A DNA stretch of 10,809 nucleotides from CAITYL01 sp041651315 (GTDB lineage Bacteria; Verrucomicrobiota; Lentisphaeria; Oligosphaerales; CAITYL01). Made by a program: the position numbers and the translations under genes. Where the stretch lies: NCBI GenBank assembly GCA_041651315.1, contig JBAZJM010000153.1, forward strand, positions 1 to 10,809, given 5' to 3'. Positions 1-5,527 of this stretch are shown piece after piece (the stretch's first letter is position 1; each line of letters starts with the position of its first letter). The notes beneath the pieces are model-generated. The model ran no database searches and was not told the origin of the DNA. It saw nothing but the letters and a program-made list of their open reading frames with translations.

Positions 1-292
1 CAAAGGTGCGCACGGCGATGGTCAGCAGGTCGTCGGAGCCGTTGCCGGCCAGCACCCAGTCGCGCCCGGGCAGGCCGTAACGCTCGGCGGCCAGCTCGCG
101 CAGGCTGTCCGCGGTCGGATCCGGGTACAGCCGCAGCCGGTCGCCGGTGACCGCCGCGAGCGCCGCCAGCGCCTTGGGCGACGGCGGATAGGGGTTCTCG
201 TTGGTGTTGAGCTTGATGTACCGCCGGTCTTTGGGCTGTTCGCCGGGGGTGTAGCCGGCCATCCGGCCGATGTTGTCACGCCATAACGCCAT
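1..292 (-). CDS. hisC: Histidinol-phosphate aminotransferase, N-terminal part (runs off the window)
   Basis: PLP-dependent aminotransferase of histidine biosynthesis, which converts imidazole-acetol phosphate to histidinol phosphate. The first 97 codons are present; the gene continues past base 1. The translation starts MALWRDNIGRMAGYTPGEQP and contains the family's N-terminal signature KLNTNENPYPPSP (about residues 27-39), then YPDP with a following LRELAAERYG helix, then LAGNGSDDLL, which precedes the cofactor pocket. The catalytic lysine lies outside the window. ATG at 292 was chosen because AGGTGA sits just upstream and the NENP motif falls at the usual distance; the ATG at 284 is in another frame. 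Codons are very GC-rich, like hisG and hisE. The identification follows from family knowledge and is firm, although the close relative CobD/aspartate-type aminotransferases share the fold. Confidence 0.93.
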   Translation of the reverse strand, partial: MALWRDNIGRMAGYTPGEQPKDRRYIKLNTNENPYPPSPKALAALAAVTGDRLRLYPDPTADSLRELAAERYGLPGRDWVLAGNGSDDLLTIAVRTF

Positions 293-370
293 AAATCACC
301 TGCACCATCCCTTGCCGAACAACCGGAAACGGGACGGCCATCAACATAGCGCCTCCCGGCTGATCGGCCG

Positions 371-426
371 GAAGGCGGCTTGGATGGCGTGGCGGTGTCA
401 TCCGGCACGCCGTCGCCCACGGCGCC
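371..426 (-). pseudogene. Relic of a pectate-lyase-3/pectin-lyase-fold protein gene
   Basis: The minus strand from 426 reads GAVGDGVPDDTA. This matches the N-terminal signature of the Pectate_lyase_3 / glycosyl hydrolase 28-like beta-helix family, usually (D)FGAVGDGVTDDTAAIQAAL. Immediately after the DDTA codons (402-391) there are two extra bases (390-389), and the next frame reads AIQAAF (388-371). Removing those two bases restores DDTAAIQAAF, so this is a frameshifted copy of the motif. No further intact beta-helix sequence follows before the hisC start at 292, and no signal peptide is visible upstream. What is seen is the motif and the frameshift; that it is a dead gene fragment is inference. 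A chance match is possible but unlikely given two adjacent halves of one motif. Confidence 0.6.
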
Positions 427-721
427 GGACTGGAAGCACGTGAAGCAGGCAATCCTGCCTGTCGGCTGCGGCTCGCGTAACGTCACCGTAGCGCCCGGAA
501 CCGGGCGGCGCCAAGCTTGGCCCAGCCCCATTTCCAGTGCAGTTCCCGCCACAGCCGGGTGGCGTGCTGCAGGACGGCGTCCTTACGCAGGCAGAGCAGC
601 ACGGCCAGCTTTCGCCCGGTCAAGAACGCCTTCCCTGCCCGAGGTCTCGGAATCCGTCCAGCGGCGTTCTGCTGCCTCCGTATTCATATTACTCATGATT
701 TGGGTTGGGATCGCCGGATGG

Positions 722-751
722 TTTACGGTTATGGACTTGGCCGCGTATATT
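722..751 (+). promoter_or_regulatory. Possible sigma-70-type promoter for the UroD-like gene
   Basis: TTTACG (722-727) and TATATT (746-751) are separated by 18 bases, 4/6 and 5/6 matches to the -35 and -10 consensus. The start codon lies about 150 bases downstream, which would give a long leader. This is a pattern match only. Confidence 0.3.
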
Positions 752-905
752 GAACCTGTCAGCAGTGACGGCCAGGATGCCCCGCATGCCCTGCGGCTGC
801 CGCCGGCGGTGGCGGCGCGCCTGTGGCGCTGGCCGGAAGGCGCGAGGACTAAGGAAAAACCCAAGTGTAAATGCGTCGCGTCTTCCAAGCCGCCCAAGGA
901 TGGAC

Positions 906-2021
906 ATGAAGATCGTTACTTCCAAAGACCGGATGCAAGCGGTGCTTGCCGGAAGGCTGCCAGACCGGGTTCCGTTTTTCCCCACCATTTATATTGATCA
1001 CGCCTGTCTAGCGTGTGGCAAGAGATTTGAGGATGCGCTGATCAATCCAGCCTTAGGACAAGCGTGCATGCTGGGCGCCGCCCTGCGTTACCAAACCGAC
1101 GTCGTCCGGTTCTGCATGGGGCCTCCCGCGGCCTGGTACGACGAGAAGGCGGTCGTGGAACAGGACGGAAAGCTCGTGCAGTCCTCGCGGCAAAGTGGCA
1201 TCGTGGAAGGGCATTACGATGCAGCCGGGGGAGGCGCCTTCATGCCACTGGAAGTGAAACCCCCCATCCTCACCATTCGTGACGCGCGTGGCATTCCGGT
1301 GACGGGCGCCGATGACTACCTGGAACAAGGGTGCCTTAAAGATGTGATCCCGCTCGTGCGGACGGCGCACGAACATGGGCTGTTCGTGGTCGGCATGTGC
1401 TCTTCACAAACGGTGAATTTCATGGTTGACGTGATGGGAGGTGCCGAGGCTGCGCTGACAGCGTTTTACGATGATCCCAAGCTTGCCTGCGCCCTGATTG
1501 AAAAAGCGGTGGAAATCTCGATCGAAAAAGGGAAGGCTTTCGTCAAGTGCGGCGCCGATTGCCTCTACATTGGGGATTCCTATGCCTCGGCGAGCGTCAT
1601 TTCTCCCGCCATTTACAAGCGGTTCTGCGCTCCGGCCTATGCGGAAGTTGCGCAAGCGTTTCATCGTCAGGGGGTGTTTTGCTACAAGCATTGCTGCGGA
1701 AACTATAACCCCTTGCTCGAAGACCTTGCCTCCATCGGCGTGGACGCGATGGACGGCATCGACCCCACCAGCGGCATGAGTGTGCGATTCACAAAAGACC
1801 GGATCGGCTCAAGGCTCACGCTGATGGGTGGGCTCAGTTGTCTGACGCTTCTAAATGGCACTCCCCAGAGTGTTTACGAAGAAGCCAAGCAATGTGTTTT
1901 GGACGGCAAGGCGGGTGGGCGGTACGTGCTGGGAAGTGCATGCGCCATCCCTCGTCATACCCCGCCGGAAAACATCATGGCTGCCAGAGCGGCGGCAACG
2001 GACTGCGGAAGCTATGGCTGA
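906..2021 (+). CDS. UroD-superfamily protein, MtaA-like (methylcobamide methyltransferase type)
   Basis: 371 residues of the uroporphyrinogen decarboxylase fold. The N-terminal arginine-rich substrate motif of true heme UroD is absent. Features instead resemble the MtaA/MtbA/CmuA branch: GDSYASASVISPAIYKRF (about 223-240, compare GDPxASxxxISPxxF), and a His-X-Cys plus distant Cys that fits the zinc site of MtaA proteins (H262, C264 in YKHCCGN, and C346 in GSACAIP). MGGL (307-310) and TPPENI (352-357) are also typical. The likely role is methyl transfer between a corrinoid and a thiol, or demethylation, in the cytoplasm; the substrate cannot be told. ATG at 906 was preferred over ATG at 900 because AAGGA (896-900) then sits 5 bases upstream. 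No corrinoid protein or methyltransferase partner is next to it. GC is lower than in the his genes. Confidence 0.82.
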   Translation: MKIVTSKDRMQAVLAGRLPDRVPFFPTIYIDHACLACGKRFEDALINPALGQACMLGAALRYQTDVVRFCMGPPAAWYDEKAVVEQDGKLVQSSRQSGIVEGHYDAAGGGAFMPLEVKPPILTIRDARGIPVTGADDYLEQGCLKDVIPLVRTAHEHGLFVVGMCSSQTVNFMVDVMGGAEAALTAFYDDPKLACALIEKAVEISIEKGKAFVKCGADCLYIGDSYASASVISPAIYKRFCAPAYAEVAQAFHRQGVFCYKHCCGNYNPLLEDLASIGVDAMDGIDPTSGMSVRFTKDRIGSRLTLMGGLSCLTLLNGTPQSVYEEAKQCVLDGKAGGRYVLGSACAIPRHTPPENIMAARAAATDCGSYG

Positions 2022-2080
2022 AGCGGTAAACTGGGTGTAAACTGGGGACGTACGCAAAACAACTCACGGCGCCACAAACA

Positions 2081-2731
2081 ATGACCATGAAAATATCGCA
2101 ACTTATCTTGAGTGCAATGATGGCGGGGCTCTGCGGCTGCAGCACGATGTACTACGGCGCCATGGAGCAATTCGGGGTGCACAAGCGGGACATTTTGATG
2201 GACCGGGTGAAGGAAGCCCGGAACAGCCAGGACGAGGCCAAAACGCAGTTCCTCAGCGCCATGGACCAATTCAAGAGCGTGGTGACCTTTTCCGGCGGTG
2301 ACTTGGAAAAGGAGTACCAGCGCCTGAATGGCGCGCTGCAGAACAGCGAGGCGCGGGCGACGGCGGTGCGTGACCGCATCAAATCGGTTGAGGATGTCTC
2401 GCAGTCGTTGTTCAAAGAGTGGCGTGGCGAGATCAAACAGTATTCGAGCGAGGCGTTGCGCAAGGCGAGTCAGCGCAAGTACGACCAGACGGTGGACAAA
2501 TATGACGACTTGCTGCGGGCCATGAAAAACGCGGAGTCGAAGCTGGAGCCGGTGCTGGCGTCGATGCGCGACCAAGTTTTGTTCCTCAAGCACAATCTCA
2601 ACGCCCGGGCCATCGCCGGCCTAAGCGGCGAGCTGGCCAGCGTGCAGGGCAATGTGGACAGCCTCGTCCGCGACATGGACACCGCCATTCAGCAGGCCGA
2701 CCAGTTCATGGCCACGCTCAAGGACGAATAA
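2081..2731 (+). CDS. DUF2959 family lipoprotein
   Basis: 216 residues, the usual length for DUF2959. A short signal sequence ends in the lipobox LCGC (lipidated Cys20), so the protein should be a membrane-anchored lipoprotein of the envelope. The family signature follows: YYGAMEQFGVHKRDILMDRV (24-43), then a long charged, coiled-coil-like helical region, LFKEWRGEI, and near the C-terminus the conserved DQVLFLKHNLNARAI. The molecular function of the family is not established. ATG 2087 (MKISQ) is an equally possible start; neither has a clear Shine-Dalgarno sequence. It follows the UroD-like gene by 59 bases; that gap contains a direct repeat of GTAAACTGGG (2026-2035 and 2037-2046). A functional link to its neighbours is not evident. 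Confidence 0.85.
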   Translation: MTMKISQLILSAMMAGLCGCSTMYYGAMEQFGVHKRDILMDRVKEARNSQDEAKTQFLSAMDQFKSVVTFSGGDLEKEYQRLNGALQNSEARATAVRDRIKSVEDVSQSLFKEWRGEIKQYSSEALRKASQRKYDQTVDKYDDLLRAMKNAESKLEPVLASMRDQVLFLKHNLNARAIAGLSGELASVQGNVDSLVRDMDTAIQQADQFMATLKDE

Positions 2732-2753
2732 GCGGCGGGGCCGGCGCACCAGG

Positions 2754-3096
2754 GTAACCGGTCACTGGTTGGGGGGAAGGCTGGGGATTGACCGAGCCCG
2801 GAACGTGAGTGACGGGTCAAATAAACATAGCCATCCCAAGGATGTCATAATTCATTCCGTGCCCGTGCCTTTGCCCGTGCCCGATCTATCATCCATTCTT
2901 TCGTGGTCGAAGCCGTTCTGGGCATCCTTACTTTACGCGGGTGTTCGGGCGAAGGCACGGGCACGGAAATGCAAATTATGGGTCAGGATAAAACAAGCCG
3001 TCGTTGACCGGTCACTCACGCTCCCTACGGTCGCTACGTTCCCGGCTCGGAAAAACCGCTTCCCGATTACCCCCCCCCCACTCAGTGACCCGTTAC
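2754..3096. repeat. 343-base imperfect inverted repeat (foldback/MITE-like element)
   Basis: Two arms (2754-2877 and 2946-3096) carry matching blocks in nested order around a 68-base centre. Block 1: GTAACCGGTCACTG (2754-2767) with 3083-3096, 13/14. Block 2: 2792-2806 with 3036-3050, 14/15. Block 3: 2804-2820 with 3004-3020, 16/17. Block 4: 2857-2877 with 2946-2966, 20/21. The right arm has about 15 extra bases (3021-3035) between blocks 2 and 3, and a run of ten C (3070-3079). No open frame in the element resembles a protein, and no target-site duplication is obvious. It lies between the DUF2959 gene and the promoter of the PTPS-like gene. It could be a non-autonomous mobile element, a structured RNA, or a strong two-way transcription barrier. 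Confidence 0.75.
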
Positions 3097-3115
3097 GAAG
3101 ATCCGTTTGGCGGGC

Positions 3116-3144
3116 TTGATATTGGCCGCTGCCATAATTATAGT
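3116..3144 (+). promoter_or_regulatory. Probable sigma-70-type promoter of the PTPS-like gene
   Basis: TTGATA (3116-3121, 5/6) and TATAGT (3139-3144, 5/6) are separated by exactly 17 bases. The predicted start of transcription is near 3151, giving a leader of about 68 bases with no visible riboswitch. The promoter begins 20 bases beyond the right end of the long inverted repeat. Confidence 0.6.
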
Positions 3145-3218
3145 ACCACCTTCCGGCAGATATGTGTGCGAGCTTGCATGCCCCGTGCCAGAAAGCAAAC
3201 AAAAAAAGGAGCGGGAAA

Positions 3219-3785
3219 ATGAGATCCATCACCCATCTCGACATCCAGTACGCCCACCGTTTCTATGGTTTCAAGGGCGAGGCCCAGTACCTCCACGGCC
3301 ACAGCGGCGGCCTCACGATTGAGGTCGAGGACACGGTCAATCCCGGCGTCAACATGGTTTTCCCCTGCAATGAAATCCAGAAGACGGCGTGGAACGTGAT
3401 CAAGAACTTCGACCACGCGCTGATCCTGCGCGAGGACGATCCGCTGCTCCCGGCGATTCTCGGCGTCTATGAGAAGCAGGGCATCAAGGACGGCGCGCCC
3501 ACGAACAAGATGAAGGGCGAGGCGTTCAAGACGGAACTCTGCACGGCCTATCCCGACTGCCGCCTGGTGGTCACCAAGGAGACCATGACGACCGAGGGCA
3601 TGATCAAGATGGTGTACGAGCTGCTCAAGGACAAGCTCGCCATCGCCAAGATCACCTTCACGAGCGGCGTCAACGCGGCTGCGATGGAGTTCAAGCCCGC
3701 GAAGTCGATCGACCGCTGCCCGTGCTGCGGCATTGCGCTGAACGAAAAGGGCGTCTGCCCGAAGTGCGGCTACCGGAAGGGGTAA
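3219..3785 (+). CDS. PTPS/QueD-like protein with C-terminal zinc ribbon; catalytic Cys absent
   Basis: 188 residues. ATG 3219 is set by AGGAG at 3207-3211, 7 bases upstream. The fold is that of 6-pyruvoyl-tetrahydropterin / 6-carboxytetrahydropterin synthases: zinc ligands H13 (AHRF) and H26/H28 (LHGHS), the Asp-His pair D65-H66 (FDHALIL), and TTEG (124-127). The catalytic Cys, four residues before HGH in E. coli QueD, is Ala22 here, with Glu21 next to it; PTPS-III enzymes carry Glu in place of this Cys. The C-terminal glutamate that anchors the pterin in QueD appears, by hand alignment, to be Thr148. An insertion of about 40 residues (72-112) precedes TTEG. Residues 167-183 form a ribbon (C167, C170, C180, C183) not found in standard QueD. 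A pterin or 7-deazaguanine role is possible, but the substrate is unknown. It is followed by a hairpin and then guaA. Confidence 0.78.
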   Translation: MRSITHLDIQYAHRFYGFKGEAQYLHGHSGGLTIEVEDTVNPGVNMVFPCNEIQKTAWNVIKNFDHALILREDDPLLPAILGVYEKQGIKDGAPTNKMKGEAFKTELCTAYPDCRLVVTKETMTTEGMIKMVYELLKDKLAIAKITFTSGVNAAAMEFKPAKSIDRCPCCGIALNEKGVCPKCGYRKG

Positions 3786-3797
3786 GGGGCTGAAAAC

Positions 3798-3825
3798 GGA
3801 GTGCGGCGCCCCGGCGCCGCACTCC
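3798..3825. terminator. Perfect palindrome between the PTPS-like gene and guaA
   Basis: GGAGTGCGGCGCC and its exact complement flank two bases, giving a stem of 12-13 bp (loop CCCG in practice), 12 bases after the stop codon. There is no T-run on the plus side; the minus side continues GTTTTC. It is probably a terminator or a 3'-end stabilising hairpin; the position supports this more than the tail does. Confidence 0.55.
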
Positions 3826-3829
3826 ATGA

Positions 3830-3859
3830 TTAAACCGTATCGTCTCAATACATTATAAA
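3830..3859 (+). promoter_or_regulatory. Weak candidate promoter for guaA
   Basis: TTAAAC (3830-3835) and TATAAA (3854-3859) are 18 bases apart in a locally AT-rich stretch. The -35 match is poor (3/6). A TATAGT at 3863-3868 is an alternative -10 without a recognisable -35. Confidence 0.25.
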
Positions 3860-3883
3860 CCATATAGTTAGAGAACAAATCTC

Positions 3884-4864
3884 ATGGATGGCAACAAGCG
3901 GCCCGCGACGATGGAGCGGATCACAACCGAAGCGCTGGCGCGTCCTTTTATTGAGCGGCAATTGACGGCCTTGAGGGAGCAGATCGGCGGCAAGAGCGTG
4001 TTGCTGGCACTGTCCGGCGGTGTGGATTCCTCGGTGGTTGCCGCGTTGCTGGTCAAAGCCGTTGGCAAACAGCTCGTCTGCGTCCATGTCAACCACGGTT
4101 TGATGCGCCGTAGTGAGTCGGAACAGGTCGTGGAGGTGTTCGGCAACCAGCTGAAAGCCAACCTTGTTTATGTGGACGCGGTGGATCGCTTTTTGGACAA
4201 GCTGGCCGGCGTTTCCGAACCGGAGCGGAAGCGAAAAATCATCGGTGTGGAGTTTATCCGGGTGTTTGAGGAGGAAGCCCGGAAGCTGGACGGCATCGAA
4301 TTCCTGGCACAGGGCACCATCTACCCGGATATTCTTGAAAGCGGTCCGGTCAAGGCACACCACAATGTTGGCGGGTTGCCTGAGGACTTGAAGTTTGAGC
4401 TGGTTGAGCCGGTCAAACTTCTTTTCAAGGACGAGGTTCGCGTTGTCGGCACGGCGCTTGGCCTGCCGGATGGGATGGTCAATCGCCAACCCTTTCCGGG
4501 GCCCGGCCTTGGCGTCCGTTGCCTGGGAGCGATTACCCGTGACCGCTTGGAAGCCGTGAGGGCGTCGGATGCCATCCTGCGCGAAGAGTTCGCCAAAAAC
4601 GGGCTTGAGGGCAAGGTGTGGCAATACTTCACCGTGGTTCCCGACTTCAAGTCAACCGGGGTGCGCGATGGAAAGCGCAGCTTTGACTGGCCGGTGATCA
4701 TCCGTGCCGTCAACACCCGGGATGCGATGAGCGCAACCGTTGAAGACATCCCGTTTGCAGTGCTGCAACATATCACCGCCCGCATCACGGCGGAGGTTCC
4801 CGGTGTCAACCGTGTTTTGTATGACCTCACGCCGAAACCGACCGGCACGATCGAATGGGAATGA
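3884..4864 (+). CDS. guaA: GMP synthase ATP-pyrophosphatase subunit (no glutaminase domain)
   Basis: 326 residues matching the C-terminal two-thirds of bacterial GuaA: the enzyme adenylates XMP and aminates it to GMP. Visible motifs are the PP-loop SGGVDSS (44-50), HVNHGLMRR (68-76), RKIIGVEFI (117-125), QGTIYPDILES (143-153), KAHHNVGGLPE (157-167), RQPFPGPGLGVR (201-212) and the C-terminal GTIEWE. The class I amidotransferase domain of about 190 residues that normally precedes this is missing, and the 98 bases upstream cannot encode it. This is the archaeal-type two-subunit layout; the glutaminase subunit must be encoded elsewhere, or ammonia is used. ATG 3884 was taken as the start; ATG 3911 (MERITTEAL) is also in frame, and neither has a strong ribosome site. 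The stop codon overlaps an in-frame ATG of the next gene (4861-4864). Confidence 0.93.
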   Translation: MDGNKRPATMERITTEALARPFIERQLTALREQIGGKSVLLALSGGVDSSVVAALLVKAVGKQLVCVHVNHGLMRRSESEQVVEVFGNQLKANLVYVDAVDRFLDKLAGVSEPERKRKIIGVEFIRVFEEEARKLDGIEFLAQGTIYPDILESGPVKAHHNVGGLPEDLKFELVEPVKLLFKDEVRVVGTALGLPDGMVNRQPFPGPGLGVRCLGAITRDRLEAVRASDAILREEFAKNGLEGKVWQYFTVVPDFKSTGVRDGKRSFDWPVIIRAVNTRDAMSATVEDIPFAVLQHITARITAEVPGVNRVLYDLTPKPTGTIEWE

Positions 4865-4884
4865 AGCCAAGGAAAGCAACAAGC

Positions 4885-5481
4885 ATGCGATGCAAATGGG
4901 TGATGGTGGCGATGATCGCTGGGCTTTGTGCCTGCGCGCAGGGGGACATGCTGACATGCAGGATTGCCGGCACGGGAAGCGGCGCGCTGGACGGCGTGCC
5001 TTTTGTCGGCAAGATGTTTCAGTGGGAGCTTACCTATGACACGACAAATTACACCCTGCCGTGGGGCGAGGGAGCGCCGCTTTTTCTGGATGCGGTTTCC
5101 GTGATTACGCTGCAAGGTGAAGCGGCCCCGATCCAGGTGACGCAGGAACACGGCCTTTTTGTGAACAAAACCTGGTTCGGTCATTTTCAAGTGGCGCCGA
5201 TCCAAGTGACCGGCTATACCCCCAAGGCCAACATTTTGACGGTAGGCGGGGAGCCCTTTTGGGACGGGGAGTCGGCATTTGCCGCAACCTTGATTTCCTC
5301 GCCCGATTTCGTCCAGTTTGTCGACATTTCAACGGATCAAGGGCTGATGACCATGGATTCTGGCACCGTCAGTTTGCTGGCCGTTGTCATTCCCGAGCCA
5401 GCCAGTGCGATGCTGGTATTGCTGGTCTCGGGAGTTGCTATGGCTGTTAACCGTGGTCGCCGTTCCTCCATGCGCCGTTAG
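4885..5481 (+). CDS. PEP-CTERM sorting domain protein
   Basis: 198 residues. An N-terminal signal peptide (about 1-20, MRCKWVMVAMIAGLCACAQG) is followed by a beta-rich region of about 150 residues without a recognised domain. The C-terminus has the three parts of a PEP-CTERM signal: IPEP (169-172), a hydrophobic helix (175-188) and a basic tail NRGRRSSMRR. Such proteins are cut by an exosortase and released to the surface or matrix. Possible starts are 4855, 4861 (ATGA overlap with the guaA stop) and 4885; 4885 was chosen because it begins directly with a signal peptide and has AAGGA at 4869-4873. It is 20 bases from guaA and probably shares its transcript. No exosortase is in the window. Confidence 0.85.
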   Translation: MRCKWVMVAMIAGLCACAQGDMLTCRIAGTGSGALDGVPFVGKMFQWELTYDTTNYTLPWGEGAPLFLDAVSVITLQGEAAPIQVTQEHGLFVNKTWFGHFQVAPIQVTGYTPKANILTVGGEPFWDGESAFAATLISSPDFVQFVDISTDQGLMTMDSGTVSLLAVVIPEPASAMLVLLVSGVAMAVNRGRRSSMRR

Positions 5482-5500
5482 GCTAAGGCTTTTGGGCGGC

Positions 5501-5527
5501 CGGCTGGCGGCATCAGGCTTCCAGCCG
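5501..5527. terminator. Hairpin between convergent PEP-CTERM gene and hisG
   Basis: CGGCTGG (5501-5507) pairs with CCAGCCG (5521-5527) across a 13-base loop in the 46-base gap between two converging genes. There is no T-run on either side beyond CCAAAAG-type sequence, so termination is suggested mainly by position. Confidence 0.4.

Larger units (their letters stand above)
293..899. other. Gene-poor stretch with a gene relic and small hairpins
   Basis: No intact gene could be supported here. It holds a frameshifted pectate-lyase-type fragment (371-426, minus), a perfect 6-bp hairpin with a 4-base loop (446-461, CAGGCA/TGCCTG), a 7-bp hairpin with loop AA (492-507, CGCCCGG/CCGGGCG), and a possible promoter (722-751). 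One minus-strand frame, ending at a TGA at 483-485, reads LRKDAVLQHATRLWRELHWK and further protein-like sequence, but it has no ATG start and I recognise no family. Long open frames here on both strands are explained by high GC. The stretch looks like decayed DNA at the junction between hisC and the plus-strand block. Confidence 0.6.

Noticed and set aside
22..552. 176-codon minus-strand open frame over the hisC start
   Set aside because: Its first part carries the GAVGDG relic, but the rest is hisC read in the wrong frame. It is not one protein.
705..905. N-terminal extension of the UroD-like protein back to 705
   Set aside because: The extra 67 residues are Arg/Cys-rich with no family match, and the ribosome site sits before 906.
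906..2021. Heme-pathway uroporphyrinogen decarboxylase (hemE)
   Set aside because: The N-terminal arginine motif of HemE is missing, and the His-X-Cys/Cys zinc pattern fits the MtaA-like branch.
2754..3096. Retron or group II intron RNA
   Set aside because: No reverse transcriptase is encoded in the window, and the fold is a simple two-arm inverted repeat.
3138..3878. 246-codon minus-strand open frame opposite the PTPS-like gene
   Set aside because: Arises from GC-rich codons of the real gene on the other strand; it shows no family signature and runs through the promoter and the hairpin.
3845..4624. 259-codon minus-strand open frame opposite guaA
   Set aside because: Antisense of a fully recognisable GMP synthase domain.
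4855..4884. Earlier start for the PEP-CTERM gene at 4855
   Set aside because: It would place ten hydrophilic residues before the signal peptide and lies inside the last codons of guaA; 4885 with AAGGA upstream is better supported.
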